Source: Gordionus sp. m RMFG-2023 (lineage: Eukaryota > Nematomorpha > Gordioida > Chordodea > Parachordodidae). Taken from it: a stretch of DNA of 64,000 bases. Under the pieces are notes generated by a model, which saw nothing but the letters and a program-made list of their open reading frames with translations, ran no database searches and was not told the origin of the DNA. This document shows, piece after piece, positions 25,997 to 38,960 of the stretch. The first letter of the stretch is position 1, and each line of letters opens with the position of its first letter. Made by a program: the position numbers and the translations under genes. The stretch is from NCBI RefSeq assembly GCF_954871325.1, contig NC_088777.1, forward strand, positions 11,881,366-11,945,365, written 5' to 3'.

Positions 25997-26367
25997 TAGG
26001 AGTAGCGGGGGAAGGGGGCAAGATAAAATTTCCCTCCTTCTGAAATTTGCCTGTTCTGGTAATTTATGTTAATAGTTAATTGTACCTTTAGCTATGTTGA
26101 ATTTTTTTAAAAATAATTTTGGATAACACTTTTTATAAAAGTTTTGAATTATAGCCATTATTTTAAAAAGTTATTACTTTTACTAATTTTTCTTTCACAT
26201 TCATGTTTATATTGATATATTGTACACATTTTTAGGGGAGAGAGAGACGTGAAGAATATGTAGATTTTTATAAGATTAAATATTTAAAAGAACAGGCAAA
26301 TTTCTAAAGGGGTGGGGGTATTTCCACTTGCTAACCCCCCCCCCCCCCTCCCCGTTGGTTTTCACTA
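25997..26367. mobile_element. non-autonomous hAT-like element with G-rich arms
   Basis: The left arm (TAGGAGTAGCGGGGGAAGGG, then CTGAAATTTGCCTGTTCT) is the inverse of the right arm (AGAACAGGCAAATTTCTAAA, then a poly-C run and CCCCGTTGG). The left arm is clearly related to the right end of the hAT element at 62510-63687 (shared order: G run, GGCAAG, CCCTTCAGAAATTT). No clear duplication was seen. Confidence 0.6.
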
Positions 26368-26439
26368 TTGTTAGCTATTTTATTTTTTTCATAAAGATGT
26401 TGATAATTTCTTACAGGCAAGTTTAATTATAGATTTATA

Positions 26440-27919
26440 CAGGCGCGTAGACGGGAATTTTCTAATTTTCTAGGGAGGGATAATTTTTTATATATTATAA
26501 TTTTTGAAACATTAAAAATTTAGTAGAACTAATCATATAAATTTATTATAGCATATCATATTTTTAAAAATGATAATTTCGAACACAAATAATAAAATAA
26601 AAATAGAGAATATTTAAAAGCAAATATAATATTGTAAAAATATTATAGCTATAAAAACCGGTAAGTGAATCAAGAATTTTAGAATTAAACATTAGATGAT
26701 TTTAAAATTATCAAAATTTCAATCAAAAATGGAAATTTAATTTTCTATTCGATTGAGCCAATTTTTAATAGATTTTTCTGTATTGGGGATTAAATCTCTA
26801 TGTATATTAAACAGAACTAGTCTATCCAATCGATTTCCTAATGTCGTTGAGATAAGCTTTAATTCTCCACAATGAAAAAAAGGTCATCTCAATAATACTT
26901 GTATGTTGGTAAAATATACAGTAATTTTAATATATTTGAAAAAGCTCTAAAATGTATTTAATTTAAAAGTATGCAATGCTTCCACGGGATTCTTGGAGGA
27001 TATTAATCTTTCATGCTAAGATTTAAATTCTGAAATTAATTAGCCTTCAGATACATTTATCCACACAAAATTGTGCTAAATAATTAATTTTTCAACATTA
27101 AGATTTAATCCTCAGATGGATTTGTAGGTATAATTATTTGTAAATTGGATAGAACCATTTGATGAATCACAAATCGGTGATTGATTTAAAAATTAATATA
27201 ATAAGGGTTATTTTTATTTTATAATAATTACAATTGAATCCACGTTAATATTATATTAGAATGATATTGCTTGTCTAAGGCAAGCCTAGGGTTGCGAATC
27301 TGAAAATGTTAGAATTTCGTTTTCACCTTAACAATCATACAAATCTCGCAAAATTTTTGGTCAAGGTTATCTCTTAGTTTTATAGTTATAATATAATAAA
27401 ATTCACCATTTTTTTGAAAATACTGAATAAAATTGTCTAAGCTTCTTATTAAACATCGTGATCAGGTCATTCCGATATTTCTTAAAGGGCAATCAAAATC
27501 CTAGATCCAAAAAGGAGGTAACGCTTAATGTCGAAGGCTCAACCTCGAGCATGTTTTTTGCAGTTTCTTTTTTCTTGTAGCACAAGAAGTCTCAGAAATA
27601 ATGCTAATTAGCAAATTCTGTGTCTTTGGATATTTCATACACTCTAGATTGATAACAATTATTAGTAGAGATAAAATTAACCAAATTTTATTTGGTTGAT
27701 AAAATTTCCATCATTGTTTAAGATTAAAAAAATGTAAGAAAATCTACTTTAAATTTTCGCGGGGTAAAATATAAGTTAAAAGGAAGAAATATTTAAATTA
27801 ATTTTAACTTTTTGATAAAATTTAAAATAGTGTATAGCCTATTTGAATTACCATACTTTGCAATTCACAAAAACCTTTTATATTTTTTCAAAAAACCTCC
27901 TCCGCTAGCTACGCGTCTA
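26440..27919. mobile_element. hAT-type element, 1.48 kb, eroded
   Basis: A perfect 8-bp duplication gatttata occurs at 26432-26439 and 27920-27927. The ends are CAGGCGCGTAG and CTACGCGTCTA, related to the GGCGTAGCC ends at 33174 and 62510. The interior has no intact frame. On the minus strand, segments near 26800-26900 and 27440-27610 give weak resemblance to hAT transposase text, so this may be a decayed autonomous copy. Confidence 0.8.
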
Positions 27920-27927
27920 GATTTATA

Positions 27928-30900
27928 ATTTAAGATAACTTTTTGCTAATAGAGTTACTTACGATTGAAGGCACGAAATTGTAAATATTTTTTTAAAAAA
28001 GAGTATATTTTTAACTTTCTTAAAAATTTTATTTCAGTAAATTAAATTTATCACGCAATAAAAACTAAATAAAATATTATATGAAATTCTATATAATTTC
28101 TATATATTTAATAAAATTTTAAATTTTGGATAAGAATTATTATATAGAATGATTAATTTATGCAAAAGATATTAAATTTTTAATATGATATAAAGTATAT
28201 TCAAAATGTTATATGAATCGATTATTAAAACATTAAAAATAAGGGATATTTTTTGGAAATTTATTATTCATCTTAAAACTAGAATAGGTCTTGTATTATT
28301 TTAGCTTTTCTTTGAAAATGAATTTTGCCAACCAATATTATTTATAAATGATACTTGCAAGATTTTTTTAGGCCAAAAAGCAGGCTATCTTTATCATATT
28401 TTTTAAAAATTTAACATGCCGTAAATGGCCACTTCTTTTATCTTTTTCTTTAACTATAATTTTAAATCTTTAGTCATTCTTTAGGTCTAAATATAAAATT
28501 TAAAATTTTTGCTTTGAATCGGACAAACTGTGAGTATAATTATATTATTAAAATAAATTTCACACAATATTTTAAGAATTTCAAAATGTTCGTTGTAAAC
28601 CGTAAAGACATTATAAATATCGATATTATAAGCATGGTGTCGCAAGGGGTGTTTTGCCTACCTTTATATTCCCCATACTTTATCATGACTAATTTAATAT
28701 TTAGATAAACCTAAATTTCTCATCTTGGTATGCCTGAATTTCCTATTTCATCACCTGTTAATATCGTTAGGGCACTAAAATTATAAAAATACTTATCCCA
28801 AAACCAAAAATTTGCTTCTATCATAAAATTTGTTATATAACGCTTTTAAATATTTGGTTATATCTCTAGTTTGAAATGATAAATTTACCATAAAAGCTGG
28901 ATAAAGCCCAAATAACTGCAAAGATGCATCAGTACCATCATTAAAACAGGATTTTAGAAATTAAATAATCATGATATGCATCTCTCCCTCCTATTAAATT
29001 ATTTTGGCCCGCCTAAATGAAAATAGTTAGTCATGTCACAGTTTATAAGTTAAGCCTTATTATATTTAAATATACCATTATTATCATTATTATATTCCTA
29101 TTTGGGAAAAAACAATTTCAATGCAGTATACACTATAACCCCTGTAACATAATTATAAGTTAGACCAACATTTTTAAATGTTCAAGTTATAATATTTAAA
29201 CTTAACGGATAGAAAAAAATTTACTAAATATAATTAGAATTAGAATTCTAAAGTTGGCTCTAATTTCTCGTGTTTATATGTAAAATAATAATAATATATC
29301 TCTAAACTAAATATACAATATAATATTTATAATAAAATTTATATAATTCATTGAAAATCTTCTTTAAAAAATTATCATTTTTATATCCACTTTTATATTG
29401 AAGATTAAATTGAAGCTATATAAAATAGTCAATCATACATGAATTTGCATGAATATAAATTGAATATAGCTTTGTTAAATTTGTGATATTTATTTTCTTT
29501 TACGAAAATAGGTTAAATCCATCTCTCAACATCAAATAGCATATAGTAATGGAGAAATTACATAATCTCAATAACACGGACAACATTGCAGCAATATATG
29601 ATATTTATATCTAAAAAATAATCATAAAAAGGTTATGAAAAATTCCATCAAGCATGATTATTATGAAAGAACACCGTTAACTAAATGATGCTTTCAGAAT
29701 TTACTAGGAGACATAGTTTTAGGCCATACTATAGCGTTTTAGCGTAAAGATAGTAGGATTCGATCATTATAAAATAAATACAAAAAATTATAAATATAAA
29801 GTTTTACATAAAATTGTTTAATACTATATTTGTTCATATACTTTAAAATATGGAATTTATTCAGAATTTAATACAAATAGTAAAACATAAATATTTTTAA
29901 TTGCAAACGCTTGAAATATCTAAATTTTGAAAATTTTATTTTACAAAACTTAATTTTTGACTTGTTATAGGTTATATTACACGCTCGAATTCACACAAAC
30001 CCTCTATTATGGTTTTTCCTAACGATAGAATATGTAGATACAGGTACGATTCTAATATTATCTGAATCTAAATTTATCAACGACCCTTTAATTTTTCTAT
30101 TTCGTTTTACTTATTCAATTCGCCTAAGTAAATTGAAATTAAGCCAATATGAATAAATCGGTCAATACATGTAGAGTGAGTTTAGATAACATAATAGATC
30201 AATCCATCTGAATTCGTTTGTTAACAATAAGCCTAATCAAAATCCAGGATTATGAAGGTTATTTGACATTAAATGTTTATTCCATAGATTCTGATCAACT
30301 GGTAAATAAGGATATACTTTGAGAGTGCTCAAGAGGCGGTAATTAGCCTCAGGGAACTAAATTATTTTACCCATAATTATTCTAAATAAGATTTGGGCAA
30401 AAGGTATAAAACACTTAGAGGAAACTAATAGAACTATCAAAATACATTTTTCGAGAAATACTAGAAGAATCAACTCAGAAATGAATAATGAATACTTCAT
30501 ATTCAGAAAATGCAAAAATATTTCCACACAATTGAACATCGGCTATATCCACTATATAACAACGTCTACATGATAGAAAATTAATTGGATAAAAACCTAT
30601 TTACCCCCAACCCTCCCAAATTTTACCGCCTTCAGTGATGATATTACCACCTATTAATTAAGCCTTTTTAATAATTGATTCCATTTAAACATTTTATAAA
30701 TAATAACTTAAACTATCAATATTTTACTACATACATATCAAAGAATTGTGAATGTTAAAGAATTCTTTTTTCTTCTACTCCTTTACGATAAATGTATTGT
30801 TATAGTGTATTTCGTTAGATATAGGCATGTAATCAGAAAATCTTTTCTGGAAATATAAAATACATACCTCATATAACAGATTGCTTTTGGGATATATATA

Positions 30901-31700
30901 ATCATCATATCTCCCTTAAATGTATAAATATACTGAAAATATATTATATCTAATCTAAATAAGACAATAATTATAAAACATTGGATAACTTTGTTTTTAC
31001 ACTAACTGCCACATGCACTAATGAACATTTTGCCTCTAACATCTTCTTTTTTAAAAAAATTTCACCCTTAAAATACGAATCCATTAATTGGAGGCCAAAG
31101 AATTTATTTTATGTTAAACATGGATAATTATTTTATTATACTGGTTGTTATATAGCGTAAATTTTTATAAGTCGCATTCATTTAATTAACACAATTGATA
31201 TTAACTTAACTTAATGATTCATTCGTTGTAATTTATAAAATGATTTTCTATTAATATATTAAATAATTAGATTGATTGATTTTCAGATGAGATCGTAACC
31301 AACAGTTAATTCAAAATATTTTTGATAGATTTGAAATTCTTGAATTTATTTTTAGCAAAAATTCCTTGGATGATGAGCCATTTGTATTAGATTCACCGCG
31401 AGTTATTCATTTTCCCAATAGCAAATCAATAGAGTCAATGCTTGCTTTCAAGGGCACTAACCTTCTAAAAAGAATAACTCAAACATGATAACCAGTAATG
31501 TAGTTTCGAAAGAGGCCAAAATTGTTTGAAACCTTTCCCCCCTGATTTCAATACCTATTTCAATTAGTGGTTGATTTTTCAGTCTTCTCAAAACAAGTAT
31601 ATTTTGATTTTAATTTTCCTCTAGCTGTTTCATCAAAATGCTGCATTAACCCATCTCTGAGAAGTAATAATACTATATATTACAAATTAAGAAATATGTA
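27928..31700. other. non-coding A+T-rich stretch
   Basis: No conserved coding, RNA gene or transposon boundary was recognised. Frames at 28514-28708 and 30357-30539 are short and without family resemblance. Confidence 0.45.
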
Positions 31701-33165
31701 GTCACTAATTTGTCTACCTTGTTATATTCTAGTAACTTATATGGTTTTGCCTTTATGTATTTTATTGTTACCATAATAAATATAATTAACATATTACAAA
31801 TATATGAAGTTTTTAATACTTTTATCTGTAATCTGTCTACACTGCGATAGTCTATTTACTTTAAAATGGTTTAGTCTCAATATACTTTATTGATTTTGTC
31901 CTTAGATCTTAAATTGGTTTTAGTAGATTTTTCTGTTTATAGTAGATTTAACCAACATATAACAAATATATTTAGCTACTTAATACTTTTAATGGTTTTA
32001 AAGTGGGCTTAAATTTCATATATAGTAAATACTTTGTTAAAAGTATGTTTTAAACTTCATAAAATAAGTACATTGGATTAGTATACATTATAACATTTAA
32101 ATGTTTTTGCTTCACATTTGTTAAATTTAGTAGATTTTAGAGATTTTATTAGTTCTTAAACTAAATAATTGATGTTTTGACTTCTCAATATATATATAAA
32201 TTACATTCTATAAATATTAGTCTAAATTAGTCAAAGTTTTTGACTTCTTAACATTAATATATTACATTATATACATATTAGAAAAATTAGACATTTTATT
32301 TTATTAAATGTTAAAGGTTTTAGTTGGGTTAAATTCTAGTTACTTTAGATATCTTATTTAGCTAAAATTTAAATAGTTTATCAGTTTTTATTTTTCTTTT
32401 AATACGTTAGTTTCACAAAAAAATATTTAGTTGACTGAATATTTCTCTTAAGGTCTAAATGTTTTTCATTTCCTATCCTCATAATACTTTTGTTATTAAA
32501 AGTGGTGCCACTTTTATTATTTAAATATACATTATTACATTAATTATGTTGTAGCTCTTTGCTTTCATTTATCTTATTTAGTTCTTATTTCCACAAAAGT
32601 AGTCATCTTGTTGGCATTTATGAACATTATTTATGATTCGACTTTTCTAAATTAAAGATCTTTTTTTGTCCTATAAGTATATTAATTAAAATTGGATTAG
32701 TTTAAATTTGATATTTTATAAATTTTTGTTAGTTTTTAGCTCACTTAGTTAAATTTAACTCAATTTTTTGGAATTCTATAGTTTTAAATATTTCTAACTT
32801 CACATAACATATTAATTTAATTCATGTTAGAATTTTATTGCTTAAAACTTTTTTAGCTAGACATAACATATTAATGTTAGCACATTGTAACATTTTACAT
32901 TTTACTTAGATTAATGCAAATATATATTGCATTATACTATATTATTTATGTATATATTCATAGTACATATTATGTATATATTCCTTAGTATGCATATTCC
33001 TTAGTATGCATATTTTAGGTTGGTTTCTAACATCATGTCCATTAGATTATATATAAATATAGATCTCTAACACAACGCTAACAATATATATATTTGTTTG
33101 GACGAATATCGTATATATTTTATATTATATATATTAGTTTAACGCACTCGCTAATATTTTTATGA
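31701..33165. other. T-rich, C-poor non-coding stretch with degenerate internal repetition
   Basis: The plus strand is visibly T-rich and poor in C for about 1.5 kb. Similar phrases recur about 165 bases apart (AACATATTACAAATATAT near 31788 and AACATATAACAAATATAT near 31953, each followed by TTAATACTTTTA). The same bias resumes at 35330-35940 on the far side of the inserted hAT element and leads into a minus-strand LINE remnant, so it could be the A-rich sense strand of one decayed LINE. Confidence 0.4.
32981..33012. repeat. two perfect copies of a 16-bp unit
   Basis: TTCCTTAGTATGCATA is repeated exactly at 32981-32996 and 32997-33012. It is a local slippage-type duplication with no known role. 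Confidence 0.85.
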
Positions 33166-33173
33166 CTCCCTCC

Positions 33174-35319
33174 CAGTGGCGTAGCCAGGATTGATCCATG
33201 GGGGGGTTTTGAAAATTTTTTGGGGGCTTTGCCCCCAAACCCCCTTTTTAGAATTAAAATTTTTGCCAAATTTATAATTAATAAGCGACTGAAAGCATTA
33301 TTTTGAAAATGTTATCAATGTTTAGTAAATTGTATATTAATTCAATCTATTCGATGTAAAAAAAATTTGCCTCCCCCCAAACCTTCCAATTTTATGATCA
33401 ACTCAATATATCTTATTCTATGTTAAAAATAATTATTTTAATTAAATTTTTGCATATAACAATATTTTGCAGAGATTTTATTTATTATTAACTTTATTTA
33501 TTTAACTATGTTTTTATTTTAATAATATATAAAAAAATAAATTTCAAAATATATAAATTTTATACAGATTATTATATTAAAAATTGAATGTAAATAAACT
33601 ATATTTTAAAAAAATAAAATTGCAATAAAATATGTAATTCTTGCTAAAAAAATACAATTTAACAATTTTATTTAGTATAAACCCTTTATTTAACTATGTG
33701 TTTATTTTATATACAAAAAATAAATTTCAAAATTAGAAATTTTATACAGATTACTATTTTAAAAATTGATTGTAAATATCTATATTTAAAAAAAAATAAA
33801 ATTACAATAAAATATAAGTAATTCTTGTATGCAGATTAAAAAAAATATAATTTAACAGTTATATTTAATACAAATGAGTATATTATATAAGTAATTCTTA
33901 TTGTAGGTGCAATACTATTATTAAATATAGTATAAAAATATCATGACTAAAAATTCATTATAATTAAGTTTTACATATAAAAATTTTATGACTAAGAAAA
34001 TATTACAATTATATGATTTGAATTTATAAAGAGAGGTCTACTTTTCTCTGAGATTTGGCTAATTCATCTAGAATCAAATTTTTATCTAGAATAATCTCCT
34101 TATAAATATTTAATAGGGCTAATCCATTTAAACGGTTTTCACCGGTGCTATTTCTTAAATAGGTTTTTAACTTTTTTAAAGTTGAAAAAGACCTTTCATT
34201 AGTACAGGTACTAATCGGTAAAGTAGCTAAAATAAAAAACAATGTTTTGATATTGGGCAGGGAATCTAAAGTGCAATTACACACGGAAAGGGCCTGCAAA
34301 GCATTTTTTGGTCTCAAAGAGTACTCTATTCTGCCAAGATTTTTATACCAAAATTCGACATCACAAAGTAACTTATCATACGACCCTAATAAATCATCAG
34401 AATAAAACTCTGAGATGTTCTTAATATCCTCTCGCGTTTCAAGTGTAATCAACAATTCAGACTCAACCGGCAAAAGAAAATAAAAGCTTTTTAAAATAAA
34501 ATTGTGACTTATAAATCTTTCCTTTAATTGAAATAAAAATGTATCAATAAGTGGAATAAAAATGTTAATTTTATAAAAATCCTCAATCGTAGATGCATCA
34601 ATATTTGAGCGATTGGATTGTCTAGAAACTACTCTAGGTTTAAAAATTTCAATCCCAAACATATTAGCGATCTCCTTTACTTTCTCATATATTTCTTGAA
34701 ATTTTTCATCCACATTATCTCTGATATTTGTTAATATTTCAACAATATCCTTTGCCTTATATATAACCTCCCTTAAATCCAAATCAATTTTTTGTAACAT
34801 TTTGCTAAAATCATATGTATAATTAAATTAAAAATAAACACATTGAATTGAAATTAAAAATTGAGGCTTCGTAATAGCCTGTAAAAGATTTTCCGCATTT
34901 GCGGAATCTTTTTCTTTGCGTAATATGTATGATTCCAGTGCCGCAAAAATAACCTCATATAACTCGATGAAAACCTTCACCGATTGTTGTCTTTCAATGA
35001 ATCTTGTGGGACAAAATCTTTTGAATTTTTTTTTTGAATTTTTTGAATCAATTTCATCGAACGTTTGGGTAAAAATCTCCCTCTTCTTGGGTGGGGTATT
35101 CATATTCATATAGTATTATATATAATATATTATCTTATTTCTCTAAATTGAAACCGTTTTTTAAATATAATTATTCGCAATAAAAAAATAATAATTTTTT
35201 ATTTTATAAAAAAAAAAAAAAAAAATTTAAAAAAAAAACATTTTTTAAAAAAAATTTTTCCATGGGGGGGGGGGGGTTTGACCCCAAACCCCCCCCCCCC
35301 CCCCTTGTCTACGCCACTG
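33174..35319 (-). mobile_element. hAT transposon, internally deleted (2146 bp)
   Basis: A perfect 8-bp duplication ctccctcc flanks the element at 33166-33173 and 35320-35327. The ends are CAGTGGCGTAGCCAGG and CTACGCCACTG, the second reading AGACAAGG after the GTAG in the inverted sense. G-rich/C-rich sub-terminal blocks follow each end. It carries the 3' half of a hAT transposase on the minus strand. The gap between the right end and the transposase is only about 210 bp, so the N-terminal half of the gene has been lost. Confidence 0.92.
34024..35109 (-). pseudogene. hAT transposase, C-terminal portion
   Basis: The reading frame is continuous from 35109 to 34024 except for one in-frame stop (TAA at 34828-34830), about 361 codons in all. 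The upstream segment (34831-35109) has the hAT block K-R-F-C-P-T-R-F-I-E-R followed by an alpha-helical stretch. The downstream segment ends in the hAT dimerisation domain: L-P-I-S-T-C-T-N-E-R-S-F-S-T-L-K-K-L-K-T-Y, then N-R-L-N-G-L-A-L-L. This resembles the ZMYM/TTF-type zinc-finger hAT transposases of animals. The N-terminal zinc finger and first catalytic aspartate are absent, so the product could not be an active transposase, though a dimerisation-domain peptide is conceivable. Confidence 0.92.
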
Positions 35320-35944
35320 CTCCCTCCCAAATATGTTTCTATTTTACTTATTCTGTCTATTTATTAATTCTATTTATGTTTTTCTTTTAATTCAAACGAC
35401 TTTTTCAGGAAATTATTATTTTTTCTTATATATTTTTGTCTTGACTAAAAATATAACTAATAAATAAAATTTTATTTTTAATATTTCATATTTTTAACTT
35501 TCTAGGCGCCACTGTTATATTAATTTCTTTTTGTTTCTCTTAAAATAAAAGTTTTTCTAATATTGGGCGCCATCTATCTCTCTTTTCTTAACATTTAAAT
35601 TTTCTCTTTTTTGCTTTTTGGGAATGTCTTATACAACTTGTTAATAATATTTGTATTTATTTATTTAGAGCTTAATATCATTTATAATTTTGGTTATTGT
35701 AAAGTGATTAGGTTATCTCACCCTGAATTTTCCCCCCTTATTATTGTTTTACTTATTTATTTTTATTAATCATTTCCTTTTCCATAGTCTTCTATTAAAC
35801 AAATTTTTTGTAAACTTTTACTTTTTATACGCAAGCTGTATTTATTTCCCTTCAAATTTTAAATCTTTTTCTATTATAATGTCCATGTCAACTCGGTTTC
35901 CAAATGTCTTGTGGTTTTTTAAGTGAACCAAAAAAAATTTTTTT

Positions 35945-36219
35945 TTTCCATGCTACAGGATGTGATAGCTATAGTTCAGTAACCCTTTAATTTCTGTGGT
36001 CTTAGTTTTTTGGGTAGTTACTTAGGTAGGATTTGTTCCATCCCACTGCAGCAGTTCAGCACTCCAATATTTTATTGAAAGAGGGCAAATAGGTAGCGAG
36101 ATATTGTTATTTGGTTTTTTTGCTGTGACATTATCTAACCCCGGAGCCTTGTTTTCCCTTAGTTTTTGACCACTTGTTATTTCATTTATGGAGAAACCAA
36201 ACGACAGGGGGGGGGGCAA
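35945..36219 (-). pseudogene. LINE reverse-transcriptase remnant (N-terminal RT region)
   Basis: The minus-strand translation reads F-S-I-N-E-I-T-S-G-Q-K-L-R-E-N-K-A-P-G-L-D-N, matching the non-LTR retrotransposon block E-I-x(n)-L-K-x-N-K-A-P-G-x-D just before the RT palm. A degraded continuation (W-D-G-T-N-P-T, then E-I-K-G-L-L-N-Y) follows in the same direction to about 35945 with stops. No catalytic F/Y-A-D-D block was found nearby. The clade cannot be assigned. Confidence 0.6.
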
Positions 36220-36259
36220 GGTTTGTAATTATGTTTGTTGGTAGAGTCTTTCCGTGAGT

Positions 36260-37299
36260 GATAGACTATCATATAACAATCAAGCCATAATGCCTTTTGT
36301 TAATCCTGGCCAACAATTACTTTTCTATTCCCTAGAACTTACGGAGCTGGTTCCTATTTCTGCGTCATAGTTCCTTTCTCTCATATCTTTAAATATCAAA
36401 GACCTTTTCGCTATATAATCTATCTATCACTCCGTAGAGTATTTTGTTTCTCTAGAAAAGAGAGAAAAAAAATTTTATTGTGTGATGTTCGTTGTGGGAT
36501 AGTCATAAACTTATTACTGACTAGTTTTTGCCTATTCACTGGAATTTTCACCTATTTAAATAATTTGCGGTAAACCCATTAGCTTTTTCTTATTTTCATG
36601 AATAAATCCTAATTTCAATTGATATGAACACATTCTCAATTATTGATAGTAATTATCAAGGTTTACATTAAAGATGTTAACCTTAAACTTAGCCACCACC
36701 CACCCTTAAAATAATTAAATTATTTTTGCAGTTCTTCGGTATAGGCTTTTGTTTTGCCCATTTCTTTTTGTCTATTAGCTTATAGGCGTTTAAGCAACAG
36801 TTCTCGGACTGTTGCGCGTGCAAGTGTCCACAAACGTGTGAAGATCTCCTCATTTTTTTCCCCTTAATTAACTATCCAGTTTGATAGATTTTTGAGGAAA
36901 ACCTAGCGTAGCTCTGTTGTATCCACAACCAGAGGGCGAAAACGCTTTTATCACGTATCACGTAACTTAGCTTAATAGTTTCATTTAAATTTTTTAATAG
37001 TTTTTTTATTTATAAAGAATAAATTTATTGTATTTTTAGTGTAAAATATTATGTATATATATTTATTAAATAAAAAATTTGTTAAATCTTGTCTAACTCC
37101 CTGCCAACCTTAACAATTTAATAAGACAAGAAATAGAAATATTTAAATATAATTACTATTCATTTTTAGGAACTCAATTTTGACTTTCGTAATCCCCCCC
37201 CCCCCACACTTTTTAACATAATTTATTGATTTTTTTAAATAATGTATAGTCTTTAGTTCTTAAAATGTAACTTTGAAATAAATTATAAATATAAAGATA
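36260..37299. other. non-coding stretch between a LINE remnant and a pogo element
   Basis: No recognised gene. It contains G/C-containing unique sequence around 36290-36480 and 36720-36960 and a poly-C run at 37194-37205. Part could belong to the 5' portion of the LINE remnant, but no coding was recognised. Confidence 0.4.
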
Positions 37300-37301
37300 T
37301 A

Positions 37302-38960
37302 CAGTCAAAACCGTTTAATTGCATATCGCTTAAGTGCAAAAACTTTTAAATGCGAAAAAACCCCGCGATTTTGATAATAATTACTATGGTATAATGTTAA
37401 ATTACATTTATATTTGCGAATCGGTTAATTGCGAAATATCGGATAATTGCAAAACTTTTCAGGTCCCATTTATATAACAATAACGTTAATTTAATCGGAT
37501 AAATGAAAAAATAAAAAAAATTTATCGAAAAAAATTATTCATCATTTTTTTTATTTAACCTTTTTCCATTCATTCATTACCACGCCAGAAATTAATATAA
37601 AAATGGTAAAAAAATCATTCCAAACATTAACCCTGAAGCATAAAAAAGAAATAATTGATAAATTAAACACTACATCAAAAACACATTTAGCATCAAATTA
37701 CAATTGCCACGTCTCGACAATCTACCGTTTAATAGCGAATAAAGAAAATATATGCTCACAATTTCTAAGGAATAAACCTCCTACAACTAAAAGAGTTAGA
37801 ATGAGTTGTTACCGACAGAAGCAGCTTTATTGGTTTGGTTTACCCAAATGCGAAGTAAAAATTGCAATCTAAATGGGCCAGTGATGTTAGAAAAAGCTAT
37901 GTTTTTTAGCCAAACATTCAATGAAGGTTATTATAAGTTTTTATAATATATATATATAAATTATAGGCATTCCTACTAGCAGCTGGTTGCAGAGATTTAG
38001 GAAAAGACAGAATATAAATTTTCATAATGTTTGCAATGAAAAGGGGAGTGCAGATATTATTAATGCAAATGAATGGAGCAGAAATAAACTCCCATCTCTG
38101 ATTAAAGATTATCAAAGGAGTAATATTTACAATTGTGATGAGACAGGACTATACTACCGAGTATTACCAAAGGGTACAATGGAATTTAGTGGAACTCAAC
38201 CACTGGGCTTCAAACCAGACAAGGAAAAGGCCACAGTTCTATTTATCATAAATGGGGATGGATCTGATAAAAAGTTATATGTTGTAGGGAAATTTAAAAA
38301 CCCTAGGTGCTTTAAAAATAAAAAATTACCAGTAAAAACTACTCCAATAAAAGCAGCTGGATGACAACTTCAACTTTTGAAGATATTCTTAAAGAATGGG
38401 ATTCCTCATTAAAGAAGAAAATTTATTGTTTTGTGACAATGCATCTTGTCACAAAACAAAATTAACATTTAACAATATAAAATTAATTTTTTTAACAGCA
38501 AATACAACATCATTAATTCAACCTTTGGACATGGGTGCAATTAGATCCTTTAAATGTCATTATAGAAAGGGTATCATGAGAAAAATGATAACATTGATGG
38601 AAAGAAATGACACCACATCTTTTTATAAAAGATTTACATTTTATGTTAGCCTCTATCTTATAAAATTTGCATGGGGTGAGGTGACAAGTATAACAATCAT
38701 AAATTGTTTTATTGAAGCTAAATTTTTTGATAAGTCTATGCCATTTGATTGGAAATCGGAGGATGATATAGCATTAACTGACAATGAAGAAGATGAATTT
38801 GATCCCATATTTGAAGAATATGCGTTACACGATGATGATGCTAGCTGCCATGGAATTTTAGATGATCAGGATATTTGTAATTAGATAAGATTAGAGTTGG
38901 AAGGTTTAATTACTTAAAATTTTAATTAATCTTATTTTTTATAGAAGGTTATGAAAGCTC
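37302..38960 (+). mobile_element. pogo/Tigger-type transposon, left end present, right end not found
   Basis: A TA dinucleotide (37300-37301) precedes CAGTCAAAACCGTTTAATTG, a Tigger-like end with typical sub-terminal repeats (CGGTTAATTGCGAAATATCG near 37424). A broken CENP-B-type transposase follows in the same orientation. I searched by eye for the inverse of the left end downstream to about 39.9 kb and did not find it, so the right boundary is approximate or the right end is deleted. Confidence 0.85.
37603..38884 (+). pseudogene. pogo/Tigger transposase, frame-disrupted
   Basis: The order of domains is intact. An N-terminal CENP-B-like helix-turn-helix comes first (T-L-K-H-K-K-E-I-I-D-K-L, then V-S-T-I-Y-R-L-I). 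A second DNA-binding block follows (N-G-P-V-M-L-E-K-A-M, then S-S-W-L-Q-R-F-R-K-R). The DDE domain has N-C-D-E-T-G-L, then F-C-D-N-A-S-C-H, then Q-P-L-D-M-G. By my count 30 residues separate the second and third aspartates, within the pogo range, so all three catalytic acids remain. The frame changes near 37872, before 37987 and twice between 38364 and 38396, so the gene is inactive. The C-terminus is acidic and ends at TAG 38882-38884. Confidence 0.92.

Noticed and set aside
29745-29775. GGATTCGATC-like tRNA B-box word
   Set aside because: No A box or cloverleaf-compatible arms around it. No tRNA was found anywhere in the window.
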